From positions 1-64,000 of the forward strand of contig NZ_QTJV01000013.1 of the NCBI RefSeq assembly GCF_003412465.1: a DNA stretch of 64,000 nucleotides, read 5' to 3'. Source of the DNA: Chitinophaga silvisoli. GTDB taxonomy: Bacteria; Bacteroidota; Bacteroidia; Chitinophagales; Chitinophagaceae. The notes under the pieces are model-generated. The model did not search any database. It was given only the letters and a program-made list of their open reading frames with translations, and was not told the DNA's origin. Positions 19,611 through 27,513 of this stretch are shown in pieces (position 1 is the stretch's first letter; every line of letters starts with the position of its first letter). The translations under genes were made by a program, and so were the position numbers.

Positions 19611-21884
19611 ATGAGGTTTTATAAGTTATTACTATTTATCACGATGAACATCGTGGTCATGAATACTATTTCTGCACAACAACAAGCCCTTTCCGGCAAA
19701 GTCATTGATAGTGCTACACATATTCCTGCCAGTGGGATAACTGTGTGCCTGAGTCCCGGTAACCAGACAGACATTACGGATGACAATGGACGCTTCTTTT
19801 TTAAAACGATTTCTAAGGAAGCAAAAGTACTGACTATTTCAGCAGTTGGGTATAAGAAGGAATCGTACAAGATTAATGAATTTAAGGACGGGCAGATAGT
19901 AAGCCTTGCCACACGGCAAACGCAACTTACTGATGTAGTAATTACTGCTAATACAGGTAATCCTTATAAGGTGTTAAGTGAAATGGATATCAGGCTCAGA
20001 GGAGTATCTAATTCCCAGGAAGTACTGCGTATCGTACCCGGACTATTTATTGGCCAGCACCAGGGCGGTGGTAAGGCAGAACAGATTTTTCTACGCGGAT
20101 TTGATAATGACCATGGCACTGATATCAATATGAGTGTTGACGGTTTACCAATCAATATGGTTTCGCAGGCACACGGTCAGGGATATGCTGACAGCCACTT
20201 TATTATCCCCGAAACTATTGAAAGCACGACTTATCAAAAAGGGATGTATAATGCTGAAAAAGGAGATTTGGCGGTCACCGGATTTGTCAACTTTAATACC
20301 GCTGATGCAATCCCTGCTAATATTGTAAAACTCGAAGGAGGACAATATAATACCTACCGTGCAATGGCAATGTTAAACCTGCTGGGAGAACATGCAAAGG
20401 CAAATGATCAATCCTGGTATGCGGCATCAGAATATCGCTATAGTGATAGTTACTTTAATAAGTCGCAACATTTTAAACGGTTCAATTTCTTTACCAAATA
20501 CCATGGTAAGCTGAATGAGCATAACTGGCTAACATTAACGGCTTCTACGCTTTATAGCAAATGGGATGCCTCCGGCCAGATCCCGGAAAGTGCGGTGGAT
20601 GAAGGCAAGGTAGGATTTTACGGGCAGCTTGATCCTAATGAAGGTGGCGTTACCTCACGGACAAATGTGAATGTACAATTACTTACTACCTTGCCTAATC
20701 ATGACATTATTAAAAACCAGGTGTATTATTCCAGGTATAAATTTGATCTGTTCACAAATTTTACTTTCTTTTTAGAAGATACTGTAAATGGAGATGAGAT
20801 CAGGCAGAAAGAAGCCCGTAATCTATTTGGATATAACGGAAGTTACCTGCATGAAAGCTATCTTGGGAATATTAAATTAAGCAGCCATGCAGGGATTAAT
20901 GCACGCTTCGATGCAACGGAAAATTCATCTCTATCTCACACCATTAATAGATATACCCTAATTGAACCGTTTAAACTGGGTGATATTACTGAATTTAGTG
21001 CGGGTGGGTATTTGAACGAGACTTTTCAGTTTAATGAGCGGTTTTCATTAAATGCCGGACTCAGATTCGATCAGTTTTATTACAAGTACAACAACAAACT
21101 GGCGCAGGATACTACACTACATGGAGTAGGTGTTTATAAGGCGAATAATAATGTGCTTAGTCCGAAGCTTAATTTCTATTACCAGGCAACAGACAAAGCC
21201 CAGATCTATCTTTTATTAGGTAAAGGGTTTCATTCCAATGATGCGCGTGTAGTAGTAGTGGAAAAAGGAGGGCAAACCTTGCCTGCTGCATATGGAGCCG
21301 ATTTGGGAACGGTTTTAAAACTCTCAAAAAGCCTCTTGTTTAATGCTGCGGTATGGTATAGTTACCTGCAAAAAGAATATGTCTATGCAGGTGATGGAGG
21401 GACTGTGGAATTCAGTGGCCGTACCCGTCGCCTTGGGTTTGACTTTTCAGGAAGATTTCAGCCAATTGCTTCTTTGTATGTAGATGCGGATGTAAACTAT
21501 GCGCATGGTCGCTCTGTTGATGATCCTAAGGGAGAAAATTACATCCCGCTGGCTCCTGTGTGGAGCAGTACGGGCGGTATCACCTGGCAGTTAAAAAATG
21601 GTATCAATGGAAGTTTCCGGTATCGTTATTTAGGTGATAGGCCAGCTAATGAGGATTATAGTTTGAGAGCGGAAGGATATTTTGTAAATGACCTGGTATT
21701 GAACTATACAAGAGCAAAATTTGAGGTAGGGTTGACTGTGAATAATATATTCAATGTAAGGTGGAAAGAAACCCAATTTGAGACGGTGACACGCTTAAGA
21801 GGAGAACAGGCAGTTGATGGTATTGCATTCACTGCGGGGACGAAATTTGCAGCACTTGCGCATGTAAGTTATTTCTTCAGGTAA
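19611..21884 (+). CDS. TonB-dependent receptor (probable metal or metallophore uptake)
   Basis: 757 residues: signal peptide (to SAQQQ), carboxypeptidase-D-like domain (LSGKVIDSATHIPASGITV), plug (about 110-230; EVLRIVPGLFIGQHQGGG, IFLRGFDNDHGTDI, VDGLPINMVSQAHGQGYAD) and a barrel ending in HVSYFFR with a terminal aromatic residue. Shorter than the SusC proteins here and without a SusD partner, so it belongs to the siderophore/metal-type receptors. The plug is rich in His and Gly (HQGGG, NDHGTD, AHGQGYADSH). The neighbouring HupE-like and His-rich proteins suggest a metal substrate. A terminator follows at 21936. Confidence 0.9.
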   Translation: MRFYKLLLFITMNIVVMNTISAQQQALSGKVIDSATHIPASGITVCLSPGNQTDITDDNGRFFFKTISKEAKVLTISAVGYKKESYKINEFKDGQIVSLATRQTQLTDVVITANTGNPYKVLSEMDIRLRGVSNSQEVLRIVPGLFIGQHQGGGKAEQIFLRGFDNDHGTDINMSVDGLPINMVSQAHGQGYADSHFIIPETIESTTYQKGMYNAEKGDLAVTGFVNFNTADAIPANIVKLEGGQYNTYRAMAMLNLLGEHAKANDQSWYAASEYRYSDSYFNKSQHFKRFNFFTKYHGKLNEHNWLTLTASTLYSKWDASGQIPESAVDEGKVGFYGQLDPNEGGVTSRTNVNVQLLTTLPNHDIIKNQVYYSRYKFDLFTNFTFFLEDTVNGDEIRQKEARNLFGYNGSYLHESYLGNIKLSSHAGINARFDATENSSLSHTINRYTLIEPFKLGDITEFSAGGYLNETFQFNERFSLNAGLRFDQFYYKYNNKLAQDTTLHGVGVYKANNNVLSPKLNFYYQATDKAQIYLLLGKGFHSNDARVVVVEKGGQTLPAAYGADLGTVLKLSKSLLFNAAVWYSYLQKEYVYAGDGGTVEFSGRTRRLGFDFSGRFQPIASLYVDADVNYAHGRSVDDPKGENYIPLAPVWSSTGGITWQLKNGINGSFRYRYLGDRPANEDYSLRAEGYFVNDLVLNYTRAKFEVGLTVNNIFNVRWKETQFETVTRLRGEQAVDGIAFTAGTKFAALAHVSYFFR

Positions 21885-21935
21885 GCAATAGTTACCCGGG
21901 ATCTTTTTTCCCTCATTATCCTGGTTCCCCATAAA

Positions 21936-21970
21936 GGGGTGCATCCGCTTTATGATGCACCTCTTTTTTA
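21936..21970 (+). terminator. Intrinsic terminator after the TonB receptor
   Basis: GGGGTGCATC (21936-21945) pairs with GATGCACCTC (21954-21963) with one mismatch and is followed by a run of seven T. It is 50 bases past the receptor stop. Confidence 0.75.
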
Positions 21971-22166
21971 TTAATAGGTAAAGCTGGTACAAGCGCCATG
22001 ATTAAAGAACGGGGTATCGTGGAAGATAAATTTTTACCAATCTTATACACCATGTCAGCATTATATAAGGCAGATTTACAGTTCCTTTCCTTCAATTCCA
22101 ACATATTAGAGATAAAATTCATTGCAGCTAGACTAAGCCCGACCGGAAAAAAAGGGAAAACGACAT

Positions 22167-23231
22167 TCATTTACTAAGCTGGGAAATCCTATCCATTTCA
22201 CGGATATAAATAATTCCGCTGCGCAATTCAATTAAACGCTCGTCACGAAATGCAGCTAGTGTACGTGCCAATGATTCTTTGGGGACACCAGCAAGAGCTG
22301 CGAGGTTGCCACGACTGAATTTCAGGCCTACATTCCTGTAATCAGTTATATTATATTTACGATATACTGTAAGCAATGCATCAGCGGTTTTCTTCCGTAG
22401 GGAATCATAAGCAATTTTTAATAGTTGAACCTCCTTTTCATCTATATTTTGTGTCAACAATTTAAAAATCCGTTGTCGCATTGCTGAATCATTTAACAGT
22501 ACTTCCTCAAAATCCTCAATGGGTATGATTGCCAATTCAACCTCGCCAATAGCTTCGGCAGTATCCACGTACCGGGTTCGCTCAAGCAAGGCAGCATACC
22601 CCAAAAAATCGCCTTCACTACATAACTCCGTTATCAAGTCCTTTCCGTCCTCATCAACAACAAACGTCTTTATTTTCCCTTTTACAATATAATATAAGCA
22701 CGATGGATAATTGCCTTCTTGGTAAATAATTTGTTTATTCTTAAAGATCTTAATATTACGATCTCTCACCAACTCTTTGAGTGGGTCCTCTGTGTTGGAA
22801 TCATGAACATCTATTTCTGATATTATATTTTTCATACCATTTAACCGTGGATGCCGGTGACTTTCTACCTTTTTCAACTGGCATTCAATGGAACTAAGCA
22901 ATTCTGATGGATCAAAAGGTTTTGTAATGTAATCGTCTGCACCAAGGTTCATTCCCATCCTGACATCCGACCGTTCTGCACGGGCGGTCAGCAATATAAA
23001 CGGGATACGACAACAGGACTCATTTTTACTTAAAATCTGAAGTACTACATAACCGTCGAAGATTGGCAAAGACAAATCACAAATAATTAAATCCGGATGC
23101 AATGTATCGGCCATCATTATGCCTTGTTTCCCATCACTGGCAACAATGACATCATAGCCGGCCAGCCGGAGGATCTCCACCAGGTTGTCTCTTACCGTTA
23201 AATTATCTTCAATTACCAGGATTGTAGGCAT
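22167..23231 (-). CDS. Response regulator fused to a Crp/Fnr-type effector
   Basis: 354 residues in three parts. The receiver (about 2-120) has the acidic pair E8/D9, the phospho-acceptor D52 (LIICDLSLPIFDG), the conserved Thr in FILLTAR and Lys in YITKPFDP. A cyclic-nucleotide-binding-like beta barrel follows (about 150-270; IYQEGNYPSCLYYIVKGKIK, DLITELCSEGDFLGYAALLE), then a Crp-type winged helix (about 275-345; SRGNLAALAGVPKESLARTL). It would be phosphorylated by a histidine kinase and bind DNA as a Crp/Fnr-like dimer. No kinase gene is in the window. The adjacent island of stress genes makes it the natural candidate regulator; that link is inference. No cysteine cluster typical of oxygen-sensing Fnr is visible. 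Confidence 0.88.
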   Translation of the reverse strand: MPTILVIEDNLTVRDNLVEILRLAGYDVIVASDGKQGIMMADTLHPDLIICDLSLPIFDGYVVLQILSKNESCCRIPFILLTARAERSDVRMGMNLGADDYITKPFDPSELLSSIECQLKKVESHRHPRLNGMKNIISEIDVHDSNTEDPLKELVRDRNIKIFKNKQIIYQEGNYPSCLYYIVKGKIKTFVVDEDGKDLITELCSEGDFLGYAALLERTRYVDTAEAIGEVELAIIPIEDFEEVLLNDSAMRQRIFKLLTQNIDEKEVQLLKIAYDSLRKKTADALLTVYRKYNITDYRNVGLKFSRGNLAALAGVPKESLARTLAAFRDERLIELRSGIIYIREMDRISQLSK

Positions 23232-24043
23232 AAAGGAGAAGTATTACTGGAATAATCGGTTGTGCTCAATACTTTATAATCATCCTGCGCTTAAAAGCCA
23301 TGGCTAAATTTATTCCGTTCATTCGTTAACATGCTCAAGGGGTCAAGGGCAAAGCGTAATCTATATATGCACCAAACCTTCCGGATTTAATCCGGTTATG
23401 CATGTAAATCAGAAAGCGGAATATATGTGCCTGTTTAAAATATAATAGACTTATTCATATATGCATTCGTCTGAGGTAAATTTTCATCTTTTGGAAAGCA
23501 AAAAGCCTGGTAGTACTTTTCACCGGTCTTATGGGAGAAATCACATATCTGTTAGCTAACATAGTCAGAGTTTCAGTACCTGTTGTGTTCTTGACGTGGT
23601 TGAGCTATTTTGGGCCGGAAAAATCAGGACAAAGATAAAAAAAAGCAGGTAGAAATATCCGCCTGGATGGATAATCATAAATATGAGGAATAAATAAGGG
23701 GAAACTATTGAAAAAATAGCCCTTGCTGCAAAAATGATTCTAAAAACAGTAAATACTTCCGACAGTGCAAATGCACCGGTTACCATATCGGTGAAGAACG
23801 TTGAGTATCCGGTTTTCAACATGTTTCATCTTTTCTAAAACGAGCAAGCGATAGCCAGGCAATAAATCTCATAGTATATTATTCCGGGCTCATTGGGTTA
23901 AGACGGTAATGAGTTAAAAAAACGCATGATTAAATATATCTGACCCGTATTATGCTAATTAATTTTATTAGGGGGTAGGGTTAATTTAAAGCGAAGGAAA
24001 AAGCACAACCTCTTCTATAAGTTTTGAAATAAATCATAAAAAA
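23232..24043. other. Region without a confident gene; possible remains of small ORFs
   Basis: About 810 bases. The plus strand holds a 35-codon frame at 23531-23638 (MGEITYLLANIVRVSVPVV, one membrane segment), and shifted-frame continuations that read sensibly (QVEISAWMDNHKYEE, ending near 23696; then IEKIALAAKMILKTV, ending near 23838). The minus strand holds an 85-codon hydrophobic frame at 23565-23822 that I read as an antisense shadow. Either small proteins or a decayed gene broken by frameshifts; no function is proposed. Confidence 0.3.
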
Positions 24044-24067
24044 CGCGGACAAAAGAATATGCCCGCG
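24044..24067 (-). terminator. Terminator of the BON-domain gene
   Basis: CGCGGACA (24044-24051) and TGCCCGCG (24060-24067) pair with one A-C mismatch. Read on the minus strand the stem is followed by TTTTTTATG, 28 bases past the BON gene stop, as expected for an intrinsic terminator. Confidence 0.65.
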
Positions 24068-24094
24068 ATTACATGTCAGGTAAGGTTCGCAAAA

Positions 24095-24751
24095 TTATAA
24101 AGAAACGGTTAATTCATCCTGTACTGCCAGTACCCCAGGTGTAGACCATACAGCTCTTTCCACATCTGACCTTTCACTCCAGGATCTTACTTTCCCTTTC
24201 AGCACAATCGTTCTATCCCTGGTTTCTACTATTATATTTTTAGCTTCAATATTGGCATCCCTGGTCAGGGCCTTCCAGATGTTATCTTTTATGATATGGG
24301 CAGATGGACCTGGTTTTATCCGAAGCTTATTAATTACACTCCGAACTCCCTGCAGATTTTTAACAGCATTAAAAGCTGCATCCCTTTGATATTGCCATTC
24401 CAGCTCCCCTTCAAGGGTAATGTTCCCATTATCCACCTGTAAATGAATTCTTTCTTCCGGAACAAAGCTTGTCCATTTCAAAGCATCAAGCGCCACACTG
24501 GCTAAAGATGAGTCGGACTTGTGATCAATTGTTCCTGGAAATACAACGGCCAAATCTACTGCCACTGCTCTTACATCCTTTACCCTTTTTACAGCCTCTT
24601 CCGCTGCAATTTTCTTACTATAACTGTCAACAGTTCCACTTAAGGTAACAATTCCATTTTTTACAGACACGCCAATCTCAGCAGCCTTTAATATAGCATC
24701 CCATTGTAATTCATCCTGAACATCCTGTTGTATTTGCAAATCGCTTCTCAT
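24095..24751 (-). CDS. Protein with three BON domains
   Basis: 218 residues without a signal peptide, made of three tandem BON domains of about 70 residues each (1-75, 76-146, 147-218). Each shows the alpha-beta pattern and the hallmark glycine: VSVKNGIVTLSGTVDSYSKK, LQVDNGNITLEGELEWQYQR and VETRDRTIVLKGKVRSWSER. BON domains bind membranes or lipid-like surfaces, and cytoplasmic three-BON proteins are commonly stress-induced. Transcribed alone, away from the kinase pair, with a terminator just downstream. The 15-base motif TTAACATTGGTCATC lies about 80 bases upstream of its start and is repeated before the glycogen gene. Confidence 0.9.
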   Translation of the reverse strand: MRSDLQIQQDVQDELQWDAILKAAEIGVSVKNGIVTLSGTVDSYSKKIAAEEAVKRVKDVRAVAVDLAVVFPGTIDHKSDSSLASVALDALKWTSFVPEERIHLQVDNGNITLEGELEWQYQRDAAFNAVKNLQGVRSVINKLRIKPGPSAHIIKDNIWKALTRDANIEAKNIIVETRDRTIVLKGKVRSWSERSDVERAVWSTPGVLAVQDELTVSL

Positions 24752-25255
24752 AATTATAAGTTTTAGGGTGAATGAATAAATATAATTTCATTGGCTACTG
24801 TAATTTAAATGTTGTATTCACTTTAACTCTTAACATTGGTCATCAGGTTTATTAATATCTGGCAGTAGTGATTAATCGCCTTTTAATGTGTGTCGATATT
24901 AATAGTGTTATTTAATTATTTAATAAAACGGGGTATCATCTTAAATATTGGCAATGCACTTTAGAGCTATAAATTCTGTCCATCTTCACGACAAATAATA
25001 TGGGCAATACCCTTACAGATCGAACTATTTTCCAGGCACTGATATACTGATGAATTTTAGATATACCTGAAGTTAACCGAACAAGATTATAGTCAACTGC
25101 AATCACCTGATCGCATTTTACTTTCTATCTCAAAGATATTTTAAGTCAAATAGCACTTCAATAGCATTCATCATTTAAAAAAGTAGCATTTATCATGTCT
25201 ATTCTACAGCTAAAATTATCCCCGACGAAGATCAAAAAATTCTCCGCGCGTTTTT
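24752..25255. other. Divergent intergenic region of the stress island
   Basis: 504 bases between the BON gene and the AAA kinase gene, rich in A+T. It carries the shared motif at 24830-24844. I see no coding frame of merit; a 45-codon plus frame starting at 25195 overlaps the kinase gene and looks random. Confidence 0.5.
24830..24844. promoter_or_regulatory. Shared 15-base motif, copy 1
   Basis: TTAACATTGGTCATC. An identical copy is at 33277-33291 in the other large divergent region of the island. A 15-base exact match between two upstream regions only 8.4 kb apart is unlikely by chance and may be a binding site of the island regulator. Confidence 0.4.
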
Positions 25256-25789
25256 ATGTACCTTCATCAAAATGCTGGTATGGTTATAATCATTTCAGGG
25301 CTACCGGGATCAGGGAAAAGCTACTTTGCTGAGCGCCTGGCAAACCATCTTCAGGCAGAATATGCCAGTAGCGACCGTATCAGGAAAACAATACTACAGA
25401 CCAGGACATATTCTCCGAAAGAAAAGGAAATGGTTTATGAGGAAATGCTTAACCGGATGCTTATATCTATCCGCCACGGAAAAAATATTGTTTTGGATGG
25501 TACCTTTTACTTAAATAGCATTCGGCAAAGGTTCGTCAGCCATGCATTGCCAGGCTGTTCTATAATTTTCATCGAGGTGACTGCAGACGAATCTCTCATT
25601 CAGGAGCGACTCAAACAACCAAGAACGGATAGCGAGGCTGATTTAAAGATTTATAATTTAATTAAATCGCAATGGGAGCCCTTAAACGACCCCCATTTAA
25701 CATTGCGCTCAACAAATGAAAATATTAATAAAATGCTTGAACTTGCTTATCAATACATTCAATTAAGAAATGACAAAAGACGGGATTAA
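25256..25789 (+). CDS. P-loop AAA-type kinase (COG0645-like)
   Basis: 177 residues with a Walker A motif at the N terminus (GLPGSGKS, residues 15-22), a conserved DRIRKT segment after strand 2, ILDGTFY-like NIVLDGTFYL and a C-terminal RLKQPRTDSEAD helical region with the arginines of small-molecule kinases. It is a predicted ATP-dependent kinase of an unknown small substrate. In many bacteria this domain is joined to an APH-like domain in one protein of about 500 residues. Here it is a separate gene that overlaps the APH-like gene by 20 bases, so the products are probably coupled. ATG 25280, next to the P-loop, is an alternative start. Confidence 0.8.
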   Translation: MYLHQNAGMVIIISGLPGSGKSYFAERLANHLQAEYASSDRIRKTILQTRTYSPKEKEMVYEEMLNRMLISIRHGKNIVLDGTFYLNSIRQRFVSHALPGCSIIFIEVTADESLIQERLKQPRTDSEADLKIYNLIKSQWEPLNDPHLTLRSTNENINKMLELAYQYIQLRNDKRRD

Positions 25790-26777
25790 TCAGTTACTTA
25801 CTGATATAAGCATATACTTACAGGAACCACCTGAGCTGATAGAAACCCATATTTCATGGGTGATTATGACTGGTGCATATGCCTATAAAATTAAAAAACC
25901 GGTGCATTACTCCTTTCTCGACTTTTCGACAATAGAGCAGAGGAAATACTACTGTGAACAGGAAGTGATACTAAATAAAAGACTTACCGACAACATCTAT
26001 ATAAACGTGCAGGCAGTCAGAATAGATAATGACCATTATTGCATTGGGGAGGGTAACGGTGATGCAGTTGACTATGCTGTAAAGATGGTAAGGATAGGCG
26101 GAAACCTGCAAATGGATGTACTATTAAAAAACAACCAGGTTACTACTGAGCACATCATGAAACTGGCCGGGAAAATGGCGAATTTTCATAAGTATACTGT
26201 TAGAATTTATGACATAGACCCCCAGGACCTGCAAAAACAATTTAATGACATCGGCAGTGAAGTTTCATTTTTAAGAGGGCATCTAAGCCATGCGGACTTT
26301 GCTATTATAGAAGATAGTATGCAGGCTTCTGATCACTTCCTCAAAAAAAATTATCCATTATTATTACAGCGAGTACAGAGCGGTCTGTACCGGGACTGCC
26401 ATGGGGATCTTCATACCAGGAATATCTTCCTTCTACCTGATCCCCAACCATTTGACTGTATTGAATTCAATGACTCTTTCAGACAGATTGATATTTTGAA
26501 TGAAATTGCTTTCTTATGTATGGACCTGGATGCTGCAGGAAGACAGGATCTATCTGATAAGTTCATTAGCTGTTACAATGAAAAATTCCCCGTTATACAA
26601 AATACTGAAGAACAAAAACTGTTTATATATTACAAAAGTTATCGTGCCAACGTGAGGGCAAAAGTCAATAGCCTTAGAGCCAGTACTACTGACAATGAGA
26701 GAACAAAAAACGAGAATCTCCTGCAAACTGTAAAGTATCTCCGGTTGATGGAAAATTATCTCCGCCAAACAATATGA
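25770..26777 (+). CDS. Aminoglycoside-phosphotransferase-like kinase (COG2187-like)
   Basis: 335 residues of the APH/choline-kinase fold. The nucleotide lysine region is AYKIKKPVHYSFLDFS, the catalytic loop is HGDLHTRNIFLL (Brenner type, HGDLHxxN) and the metal-binding region is FDCIEFNDSFRQIDILNE followed by AFLCMDLDAAG. The family is found with a P-loop kinase domain; a mycobacterial member (Rv2004c) belongs to the DosR dormancy regulon. Its substrate is unknown and antibiotic resistance is not implied. It overlaps the preceding kinase gene by 20 bases in a different frame and is convergent with the universal stress protein at 26813. Confidence 0.85.
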   Translation: MTKDGINQLLTDISIYLQEPPELIETHISWVIMTGAYAYKIKKPVHYSFLDFSTIEQRKYYCEQEVILNKRLTDNIYINVQAVRIDNDHYCIGEGNGDAVDYAVKMVRIGGNLQMDVLLKNNQVTTEHIMKLAGKMANFHKYTVRIYDIDPQDLQKQFNDIGSEVSFLRGHLSHADFAIIEDSMQASDHFLKKNYPLLLQRVQSGLYRDCHGDLHTRNIFLLPDPQPFDCIEFNDSFRQIDILNEIAFLCMDLDAAGRQDLSDKFISCYNEKFPVIQNTEEQKLFIYYKSYRANVRAKVNSLRASTTDNERTKNENLLQTVKYLRLMENYLRQTI

Positions 26778-26812
26778 GGAACATCAGGAAAAAAAGAAAT
26801 TTAAAACAAGAA

Positions 26813-27274
26813 TTAGAAACTCACTGGTAAAAGAATTACCGGGCATTCTGCATTGTGTAAAAATTTCTTAACAAAATCAGATGGTATACTTTCATCACGA
26901 CTAGAAAAACTCAAAGAAACGTCCAGCATTACAAGATCCGCATACCTGCTTTCCAACACCATTTCTTCCATTGGACTATTACTTACCCTGTGCATGTAAC
27001 AGGGTATTCCGTAATGGTCCCAGGCCGTCTTAAATCGTAGCATATTGGCACTACAGACCCTTTCCTTCAATGCCTCCAGGTCTTTTAATACATCTTCTTT
27101 TTCAATATCTATTGCTGCATGTTGTATAATGTCATCGGGAATGTTTTCAACTATATTGTTATCAAGGAATACCGCATGAAGGCTGGAATCCGTCTGGCTG
27201 CAAATAAACCTGATAAAATCAAGATTCCTGATTTTTAAATTTAATGGATTCAGCACATAGACAATTTTTTTCAT
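26813..27274 (-). CDS. Short universal stress protein
   Basis: About 153 residues, similar to the N-terminal half of the protein at 30052-30801: MKKIVYVLNPLNLKIRNLDF against MKRILYVQEALNFNPDNLEF, and the same ending, NAECPVILLPVSF against NAECPVIVLPLNF. It therefore keeps one Usp unit and has no second unit. Start 27274 is chosen from this alignment; an upstream ATG at 27358 would add 28 unrelated residues. A 22-base stem-loop lies 105 bases upstream. Universal stress proteins help cells survive growth arrest or lack of oxygen; whether this one binds ATP is unclear, since the glycine-rich loop is not visible. Confidence 0.75.
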   Translation of the reverse strand: MKKIVYVLNPLNLKIRNLDFIRFICSQTDSSLHAVFLDNNIVENIPDDIIQHAAIDIEKEDVLKDLEALKERVCSANMLRFKTAWDHYGIPCYMHRVSNSPMEEMVLESRYADLVMLDVSLSFSSRDESIPSDFVKKFLHNAECPVILLPVSF

Positions 27275-27378
27275 TCTACATGAAGTTATTGGGTTAGCAT
27301 TTATCTGTTTCATTATAAAACATAAATCAATTTGATTAACACCATATATCAGTGTCAATTTGGCTAACAGTTAAAAAA

Positions 27379-27400
27379 GCGGATAGATAACTCTACCCGC
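27379..27400. promoter_or_regulatory. 22-base stem-loop, copy 1 (before the short Usp gene)
   Basis: Arms GCGGATAGA (27379-27387) and TCTACCCGC (27392-27400), 4-base loop. Same architecture as the elements at 31771 and 33182. Read on the minus strand it is followed by TTTTTTAAC, so it can terminate the operon that ends with the ATPase remnant at 27514. It is preceded on that strand by TAAGATAA. Confidence 0.6.
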
Positions 27401-27513
27401 TTATCTTACCTCTGTAACAGAATGGGCTGACTCCTTACTTTTGAATCAGTTCAATAAAAGTAGCAAATCATCCAGCTCCTGACAATAACATTCGTCACAT
27501 AAAAAGATAACAT

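Noticed and set aside
21916..22170. 84-codon minus frame whose ATG overlaps the regulator stop (ATGA), and a 59-codon plus frame at 21998-22177 over the same bases
   Set aside because: The overlap looks like translational coupling, but the minus frame runs through the plus-strand terminator of the TonB receptor gene and neither product resembles a known protein. Both strands being open makes chance likely.
23565..23822. 85-codon hydrophobic minus frame
   Set aside because: Its Phe/Ile-rich composition is what antisense of lysine-rich sequence gives; the plus-strand pieces read better.
27328..27338. ATCAATTTGAT palindrome before the short Usp gene as an Fnr box
   Set aside because: The half-sites are in the reverse order of the TTGAT-N4-ATCAA consensus and the spacing is wrong.
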